NCBI GenBank assembly: GCA_030616835.1
Contig: JAUWWP010000049.1
Span: forward strand, 1 to 11,113
DNA: 11,113 nt
Reading direction: 5' to 3'
Source: Deltaproteobacteria bacterium
GTDB taxonomy: Bacteria; Desulfobacterota; G020345765
Numbering within the stretch: the stretch's first letter is position 1; every line of letters begins with the position of its first letter. Below, piece after piece: positions 7,081 through 11,113 of the stretch. Position numbers and translations under genes: made by a program. The notes beneath the pieces were generated by a model. It was not told where the DNA came from and ran no database searches. It was given only the letters and a program-made list of their open reading frames with translations.

Positions 7081-7229
7081 CTTTGACCTCCTTTGATTAA
7101 TCTACTTTCCAGGGACATCGCCCCAGAACCCCTCTAAAACAGCCAACCTTACCACTACTGCATTGTCTCCTTTCTCATCACCCCCTTTCTCTTCTTGTGA
7201 TTAGTTGAAACTAGTTACTTTCTTACAGC
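7081..7229 (-). promoter_or_regulatory. Long 5' leader of the 199-aa LPP20 gene, with tiny ORFs
   Basis: If transcription starts near 7222 the leader is about 140 nt, much longer than the others here. After a GGGGGTG stretch it holds an ATG ORF of 7 codons (7178-7155). The last base of its TAG stop is the first base of a GTG ORF of 17 codons (7155-7102, VRLAVLEGFWGDVPGK from the second codon) that sits 11 bases after GGAG. The SD of the main gene comes 11 bases later. No known riboswitch fold was recognised. The tiny ORFs may be chance. Confidence 0.3.
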
Positions 7230-7259
7230 AATATATAATACTTGATCAGTTGGTGTCAA
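7230..7259 (-). promoter_or_regulatory. Sigma70-type promoter for the 199-aa LPP20 gene
   Basis: On the minus strand there is a perfect -35 TTGACA (7259-7254) and, after 18 bases, TATATT (7235-7230); an overlapping TATATA gives a spacing of 16. It is the best promoter match in the window. It faces away from lpoB and lies in the 260-bp divergent gap, so both genes may be controlled together. Confidence 0.7.
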
Positions 7260-7276
7260 CATTTTTAATTTTTTTC

Positions 7277-7316
7277 TTGACGGCGGATAATATATCTGTT
7301 AAAAGCATACTATAAA
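7277..7316 (+). promoter_or_regulatory. Likely promoter zone for lpoB
   Basis: TTGACG (7277-7282) is a good -35. The best-spaced -10, TTAAAA at 7299-7304 after 16 bases, is weak. A better hexamer, TATAAA (7311-7316), lies too far from it and has no clear -35 of its own. Either choice gives a short leader ending in AAAGGAGG. The zone starts 18 bp from the oppositely facing TTGACA at 7254-7259. Confidence 0.4.
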
Positions 7317-7342
7317 TTCTTTTTGGCGAAAGGAGGTCAATC

Positions 7343-7954
7343 ATGAAAAGTAGAAGAATTATCATTGTCCTTGCTGCTACTCTTTTCCTGGCAGCAATGG
7401 TCGCTTCCTGTGCTTCTACAAAAGTGTCACGGATTGGGGTCGAGGAGGTAGTAGATCTAAGCGGAATGTGGAATGACACTGACTCCCGACTCGTTTCCGA
7501 AGAAATGGTGCGAGACGCCCTGGACAGGGCCTGGCTACCAGAATTTAAAGCAAAAACCGGCAAAAAGCCCCGGGTCATTGTCGGAAAAGTCCTAAACCGG
7601 AGCCACGAACATATCAACACCCAGACCTTTGTGAAGGATCTGGAAAGGGAGCTTACCAATTCCGGTAAGGTAAGGTTCGTTGCTTCATCCGGGCAGAGGG
7701 AAGAGATACGGGCTGAGCGTCGGGACCAGGCAAAACACGCGGCTATGGAGACCATAAAGGGGCCGGGGCAGGAATACGGGGCTGATTTTATGGTTAAAGG
7801 CCAGATTAATACTATCTGGGACGAGGCCGGGAAAACAAAGCTAAAATATTATCAGGTGGAGCTGGAGATGATCGATATCGCCACCAATGAGAAGGTGTGG
7901 ATCGGCCAAAAAAAGATAAAAAAACTGGTGAAGCGTTCCCGGACAAAATTCTAA
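7343..7954 (+). CDS. lpoB: Penicillin-binding-protein activator, LpoB family lipoprotein
   Basis: 203 aa. Start ATG follows AAAGGAGG with 6 bases between. Residues 1-22 are a lipoprotein signal peptide (MKSRR, a hydrophobic run, then the lipobox VASC), with Cys23 modified and Ala at +2. Residues 38-195 match the LpoB family: DLSGMWNDTDSRLVSEEM, PRVIVGKVLNRSHEHINT, FVKDLERELTNSGKVRFV, GADFMVKGQI, KYYQVELEMID and NEKVWIGQKKIKK. In E. coli LpoB sits in the outer membrane, reaches through the peptidoglycan and binds PBP1b to stimulate glycan synthesis. Here the linker between Cys23 and the domain is only about 15 residues, far shorter than the Pro/Gln-rich one of E. coli, so reach or partner may differ. 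No PBP gene is in the window. It probably forms a unit with the COG3014 gene 328 bp downstream. Confidence 0.88.
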   Translation: MKSRRIIIVLAATLFLAAMVASCASTKVSRIGVEEVVDLSGMWNDTDSRLVSEEMVRDALDRAWLPEFKAKTGKKPRVIVGKVLNRSHEHINTQTFVKDLERELTNSGKVRFVASSGQREEIRAERRDQAKHAAMETIKGPGQEYGADFMVKGQINTIWDEAGKTKLKYYQVELEMIDIATNEKVWIGQKKIKKLVKRSRTKF

Positions 7955-7971
7955 TCTCAGCAAATCCCAAG

Positions 7972-8035
7972 CCGCCTACGCTGAGCCTACTTCGCCATGC
8001 CTACTTCGCCGTAGTGGCTACAAAGGCTGAATATC
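7972..8035 (+). repeat. Degenerate repeat remnant after lpoB
   Basis: Words CCTACGCTGA, CCTACTTCGCC (twice) and GTGGCTACAAAGGCTGA recall the interior of the TGTAGGGG palindrome at 6140-6210, but the order is broken and no outer ends are present. It follows the lpoB stop directly. There is no terminator-like hairpin with a T-run between lpoB and the next gene. Confidence 0.5.
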
Positions 8036-8057
8036 TTAATCCCAAATAATGCGTTAA

Positions 8058-8152
8058 TGTAGGGGTTCAATTCATTGAACCCGGCGGGCTTGATGGCCTA
8101 CTTCGTCCCGATGTCCATCGGGGCTGCGAAGGCTGAAAATCAAGCCCCTACA
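8058..8152. repeat. TGTAGGGG...CCCCTACA palindromic element, copy 2
   Basis: 95 bp with the same 8-bp ends as the copy at 6119-6275 but a different interior. It carries GGGTTCAAT (8063-8071) with ATTGAACCC (8074-8082), GGGCTTGAT (8086-8094) with ATCAAGCCC (8139-8147), and an inner CCCGATG (8107-8113) with CATCGGG (8116-8122). Together they make one small hairpin beside a longer arm. It lies in the 328-bp gap between lpoB and the COG3014 gene. Confidence 0.85.
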
Positions 8153-8171
8153 CCAAATAGGTGCAAGCATG

Positions 8172-8203
8172 TCCTGAGCCCCAATGGGCATCGGGGTCGA
8201 AGG
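8172..8203 (+). repeat. REP-like TCCTGAGCCCC...GGGGTCGAAGG unit
   Basis: TCCTGAGCCCC and GGGGTCGAAGG flank a short near-palindrome (CCCC ATG / CAT GGGG). It is in reverse orientation to the unit that begins at 8225, so the two form an inverted pair about 20 bp apart. The same layout is seen at 9872-9902. Confidence 0.7.
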
Positions 8204-8220
8204 ATAAGTTGTTAATATAT

Positions 8221-8276
8221 CAATCCTTCGACAGGCTCAGGGCAAGTAATTAGGATGTTCACGAATAATCTGGGTT
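8221..8276 (+). repeat. 56-bp repeat with CTTCGACAGGCTCAGG core, copy 2
   Basis: It matches 141-196 in the same orientation at about 48 of 56 positions. It ends 6 bp before the ATG of the COG3014 gene, so the whole space where an SD should lie is repeat DNA. Confidence 0.8.
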
Positions 8277-8282
8277 TATAAA

Positions 8283-9740
8283 ATGAGGCTAACAGTAAAG
8301 TATAGAAGATTTCCCATTAAATGGTCTTATCTTAGGATTATCTTTGGGTTTTCTCTTCTGTTCCTGCTTGCTGCCTGTGCGGCAGGTATTGCTTATTACC
8401 GGGATTTAAACAACTTAATCTCCCGGGAGCTTTATCCGGAGGCACTCCAGAAGGTTGAGTTGGCCAAGCAGAAGGAATATAAGAAGAAAAATGCTGTTCT
8501 TTATTATCTGGATAAGGGGCTTGTTCTCCATTTGTCCGGACAGTGGGAGGAGAGCAATCAGCTCCTGGAGGAGGCCGAGCGGGAAATTGATGAACTATAT
8601 ACTAAGAGTATCAGCAAAGAGGCGGCCTCCTTTTTAACCAGCAATAATGTTAAGCCTTATAGCGGAGAGGATTTCGAGCGGGTTCTTATTAACCTGTTCG
8701 GTGCCCTGAACTATATGTTTCTGGGAGAACCGGACGAGGCCCTGGTTGAGGCCCGCAAGGTCGATCACAAGCTTAGGCTTTATAATCAAAGATATGAAAG
8801 AAAAAACATCTATAAGGAGGATGCCTTCGTTCGCTATTTGATGGGAATGCTCTACGAAAACCAGGGGGAGATTAATGATGCCTTTATCTCCTACCGCAAG
8901 GCCTTGAAAACCTATCGTGATTACTCTGCTAATTATAAAACTCGTATACCCCGGAAGTTAGTTGCTGACTGCCTCCGGACCGCAGATGACCTGGGATTCC
9001 GGGAAGAGATGGAGGAGATCCAGAGTGATTTTACCGGCGTATCCTTCAAATCATATCGGAATCTTGGTGATAAAGGGGAGCTTATTTTCATTCATTACAA
9101 CGGTATTGCCCCTCACAAGATAGACGATATCTTTGAGATATCCTTCGGTAAGGGCTGGGGTATGGTACAGAGAACACAGGTCAGCAGCGATGATCAGGCC
9201 CGGGTTCAAAATGCAACAACAATTGCCAAATCCATCGCCGCCGACGAGCACATAAGCATTGCCTTTCCTAAATTCGTCAAAGTTGATTACCGGATCAGGC
9301 TCTCCGAGGTGAGTATTGAAGGTTCATTGGAGGGTGTTCGCACCAAGCTGGTAGAGGACATAACCGCAATTGCCATTAAGAATCTCGAAGATCGTATTAA
9401 CCGCGTTCGGGTGAAGGCGATAGCCCGGGCCGCGGTCAAATTCGCCCTTGCTCACGCAGGTGGAAAAATTGCTGAAAAAAAAGGGGGGGGATTAGCAGGT
9501 ATGATTGTTAAAAAAGGACTAACCGCCGTCGCCACCGCTACCGAGAAGGCTGATAAGAGAGGCTGGAGAACACTGCCAGCCCAGATCAGGATGGCACGCA
9601 CTACCCTGGAACCCGGCACTTATAATCTGAGGCTTAGCTTTATGAGTAAAGATGGCAATCAGATAATGGAAAGGACGGTAGAGAATGTAAAGGTTGAGCC
9701 CCGGCGGAAGACCTTTGTAAGCTACCGCACGGCCCTATAA
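8283..9740 (+). CDS. COG3014-type TPR lipoprotein
   Basis: 485 aa. Residues 1-31 are a lipoprotein signal peptide with a long basic N-region (KYRRFPIKW), then FGFSLLFLLAAC with Cys32 modified. Residues 40-245 are helical and TPR-like (LVLHLSGQWEESNQLLEEAE, ALNYMFLGEPDEALVEARKV, YLMGMLYENQGEINDAFISYRKA). Residues 255-485 are mostly beta: GELIFIHYNGIAPHKI, ISIAFPKFVKV, a helical Gly/Ala/Lys-rich stretch at 376-425, and LEPGTYNLRLSFM near the end. The order and blocks agree with my memory of the COG3014 family of unknown function, which often lies next to LpoB- and LPP20-type genes. No SD is visible before the ATG, because repeat DNA comes right up to it; no other start is better. An A8G8 run at codons 398-403 is odd. 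Probably co-transcribed with lpoB. Confidence 0.85.
   Translation: MRLTVKYRRFPIKWSYLRIIFGFSLLFLLAACAAGIAYYRDLNNLISRELYPEALQKVELAKQKEYKKKNAVLYYLDKGLVLHLSGQWEESNQLLEEAEREIDELYTKSISKEAASFLTSNNVKPYSGEDFERVLINLFGALNYMFLGEPDEALVEARKVDHKLRLYNQRYERKNIYKEDAFVRYLMGMLYENQGEINDAFISYRKALKTYRDYSANYKTRIPRKLVADCLRTADDLGFREEMEEIQSDFTGVSFKSYRNLGDKGELIFIHYNGIAPHKIDDIFEISFGKGWGMVQRTQVSSDDQARVQNATTIAKSIAADEHISIAFPKFVKVDYRIRLSEVSIEGSLEGVRTKLVEDITAIAIKNLEDRINRVRVKAIARAAVKFALAHAGGKIAEKKGGGLAGMIVKKGLTAVATATEKADKRGWRTLPAQIRMARTTLEPGTYNLRLSFMSKDGNQIMERTVENVKVEPRRKTFVSYRTAL
9475..9490 (+). other. A8G8 homopolymer inside the COG3014 gene
   Basis: Eight A then eight G encode Glu-Lys-Lys-Gly-Gly-Gly in frame at residues 398-403. 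A gain of one base would meet TAA at 9509-9511, and a loss of one base would meet TAG at 9493-9495. Either change removes about 80 C-terminal residues. Such runs are prone to slippage by DNA polymerase, RNA polymerase or the ribosome, and to assembly error. Confidence 0.75.
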
Positions 9741-9801
9741 CTTAGTGTATTTTCAAAGCTTAACTAATTTGTAAATACGGTAACTCTAAGCACCAATAAG
9801 G

Positions 9802-10025
9802 TAAACCCTAAGCACTAAATAATAAATTCTAAACAATTTCAAATGATCAAAATTCAAAATCCGAAACCCTGTCCTGAGCCCCGCTTTTGGCGGGGTCGAA
9901 GGGATTGTTTTAAATATTTGATAGAAGGTATTTGATGCAATCTTGGAGAAGTCAAAATTGTTTTGAATTTGGCTAATTTGTATTTAGAATTTGTTTAGGG
10001 TTTAGGATTTGGGATTTAGGATTTC
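9802..10025 (+). repeat. CTAAATCCTAA-type inverted-repeat element, copy 2
   Basis: It aligns with the reverse complement of 2998-3190 but is about 30 bp longer because of extra sequence around 9920-9975. The centre has TCCTGAGCCCCGC, a tight hairpin CCCCGC (9879-9884) with GCGGGG (9890-9895), then GTCGAAGG. The right end is GTTTAGGGTTTAGGATTTGG. It fills the gap between the COG3014 gene and the next lipoprotein. No clear terminator or other content is seen in 9741-9801. Confidence 0.85.
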
Positions 10026-10069
10026 TTAGCATAATGATGTTTAAAATATTAACCGCAGATATTTAAGAG

Positions 10070-11113
10070 ATGCTTAAAAAAATATCAATAAAAACCTCAA
10101 TTCTAATCATCTCCTTAGCCGCATTAATCGGTGGTTGTGCCCACAGCCCAAAAGCCCGTAGCAGTAGTAAAGGAAAACCAGACTGGATCGATGGCAAATC
10201 CTCTGCCTATCCCAAAAGTATGTATATAACTGGCGTGGGGAGGGCTGATGTGCTTGCTTCTGCCCAGGATAAGGCCCGGGCCGAGGTAGCCAAGGTGATC
10301 AGGGCAGAGGTCTCCCAGAAAACTCAGACCTGGGAAAGGTATATTGAGACCAGAAAAGGGAAAAGTCTCACGGTTGAAGATAACCTTATGTTAGACCAAT
10401 TAACCCGGATCACTACCGAAAAGACCCTGGAAGGGGTAGAGATTATCCAAAACTGGCAGGACAGTACGGGCATTCATTATGCCCTGGCGGTTCTTAAACG
10501 AGATCACGCCATGGCAATGCTTCGGGAGAAGATAGAGAAGCTGGATGAGGAGACCCGGCAATTAATGGAGAGCTCTAAAGGCTCTCAAACCCCGCTTGGG
10601 AAGGTCAGGCTATACAAGCAGGCCATAGATAAGATCTTTCTACGGGATACATTCAACCAGGAGTTCAGGGTTATCAACCCCCGGGGCCATGGGATACCGG
10701 AGGCGGTGGATATTCTTGAGGCAAAAACTGCCCTGGATAAGGTTCTAACCCAGGAGTTTAGCATCGGAGTGGAGGTGGACGGGGAGTTTGCGAGTAAATT
10801 AAAGGCAGAGATTGTGGAAGGGCTTAACCGTGACGGTTTTGTCACTGCCAAGTCCGGTAGTGAAGATACGGCTCAGATATTGGTCCGGGGGAAAACCGTG
10901 TTGTCCGAGCTGGACCGGGGTGATCCTCAGTGGAAATACCTTGCCTGGAACGCTGAGTTCCAGTTAATCGATAAATCAGCCGGTAATAAGGTCTTCGGCT
11001 CCGTTACTAAAGAGGGGCAGGAAGGCCATCTGACCATCTCCGGCGCCCGCCAAAGAGTCCTGCTCAAGCTCAAAAAGCTGATTGCCGATGAGGTAAGCAA
11101 GGAGCTTTCCTCC
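10070..11113 (+). CDS. LPP20 + FlgT/CsgG-like lipoprotein, 3' end cut by the window
   Basis: 348 codons are visible with no stop before the window edge. Residues 1-22 are a lipoprotein signal peptide (MLKKISIKTS, a hydrophobic run, then LIGGC) with Cys23 modified. Residues 37-150 are an LPP20 domain: KPDWIDGKSSAYP, MYITGVGRAD, AQDKARAEVAKVIRAEV, VEIIQNWQDSTGIHYALAVL. Residues 150-226 form a helical linker with a short strand (EFRVINPRGHGIP). Residues 230-348 are an alpha/beta domain (SIGVEVDGEF, EIVEGLNRDGFVTA, AQILVRGKTVLSEL, AWNAEFQLIDKSAGNKVFG, then a long helix), like the last domain of the 532-aa protein. The family is typically near this length, so only a few residues may be missing. 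The start is backed by the signal peptide; only a weak AAGAG lies just before it. Repeat DNA separates it from the gene upstream. Confidence 0.85.
   Translation, partial: MLKKISIKTSILIISLAALIGGCAHSPKARSSSKGKPDWIDGKSSAYPKSMYITGVGRADVLASAQDKARAEVAKVIRAEVSQKTQTWERYIETRKGKSLTVEDNLMLDQLTRITTEKTLEGVEIIQNWQDSTGIHYALAVLKRDHAMAMLREKIEKLDEETRQLMESSKGSQTPLGKVRLYKQAIDKIFLRDTFNQEFRVINPRGHGIPEAVDILEAKTALDKVLTQEFSIGVEVDGEFASKLKAEIVEGLNRDGFVTAKSGSEDTAQILVRGKTVLSELDRGDPQWKYLAWNAEFQLIDKSAGNKVFGSVTKEGQEGHLTISGARQRVLLKLKKLIADEVSKELSS

Noticed and set aside
7246..7755. Open frame of 169 codons on the minus strand opposite lpoB
   Set aside because: It lies opposite a well-supported LpoB gene, is Arg/Ser-rich as expected of an antisense frame, has no SD and resembles no family I know.
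9872..9902. Possible terminator after the COG3014 gene (CCCCGC/GCGGGG hairpin)
   Set aside because: The stem is short, lies 130 bp beyond the stop, has no T-run directly after it and is the core of a repeat element.
1..11113. A defence or toxin system
   Set aside because: No nuclease, helicase, transposase, methylase or toxin motif was found in any of the eight proteins; all are secreted, non-enzymatic-looking envelope proteins.

Overview
The window comes from a diderm (outer-membrane) bacterium. Five of the eight genes encode apparent or possible lipoproteins, and their families (LPP20, LpoB, COG3014, CsgG/FlgO-like) act at the cell envelope. Intergenic DNA is packed with palindromic REP/MITE-like repeats of the kind often seen in genomes of uncultivated candidate phyla. 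GC is moderate and most starts carry a strong Shine-Dalgarno (SD) sequence. The phylum cannot be fixed from this sequence. No mobility gene, RNA gene or CRISPR array is visible.

Layout. Minus strand, in transcription order: a 199-aa LPP20 lipoprotein (7080-6481), with a good promoter upstream and a clear intrinsic terminator right after its stop; a 329-aa protein with two tandem LPP20 domains (5985-4996); a 532-aa LPP20 + Ig-like + FlgT/CsgG-like protein (4786-3188); a 410-aa FlgO/CsgG-like domain fused to TPRs (2953-1721); and a 401-aa coiled-coil + LPP20 protein (1425-220). Plus strand, divergent from 7343: an LpoB-type penicillin-binding-protein activator (7343-7954), a COG3014-type TPR lipoprotein (8283-9740), and an LPP20 + FlgT/CsgG-like lipoprotein that runs off the end (10070-11113+).

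The main biological signal is a local pile-up of LPP20 domains: six domains in five proteins, in at least four architectures. They sit beside a FlgO-like/TPR protein and an LpoB/COG3014 pair. In Vibrio, FlgO, FlgP (LPP20 family) and FlgT build outer-membrane/periplasmic rings around the flagellum, and LpoB switches on a peptidoglycan synthase from the outer membrane. A reasonable but unproven reading is an expanded outer-membrane lipoprotein scaffold linked to peptidoglycan synthesis. No flagellar structural gene is present here to anchor it.

Almost every intergenic gap holds a different palindromic repeat. Three kinds occur twice with unrelated genes between them: an AAATGTCAAA type (1504-1664 and 4801-4921, inverted), a CTAAATCCTAA type (2998-3190 and 9802-10025, inverted) and a TGTAGGGG...CCCCTACA type (6119-6275 and 8058-8152). 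A CCTTCGACAGGCTCAGGA-like motif is scattered at seven or so places, some inside the larger elements.
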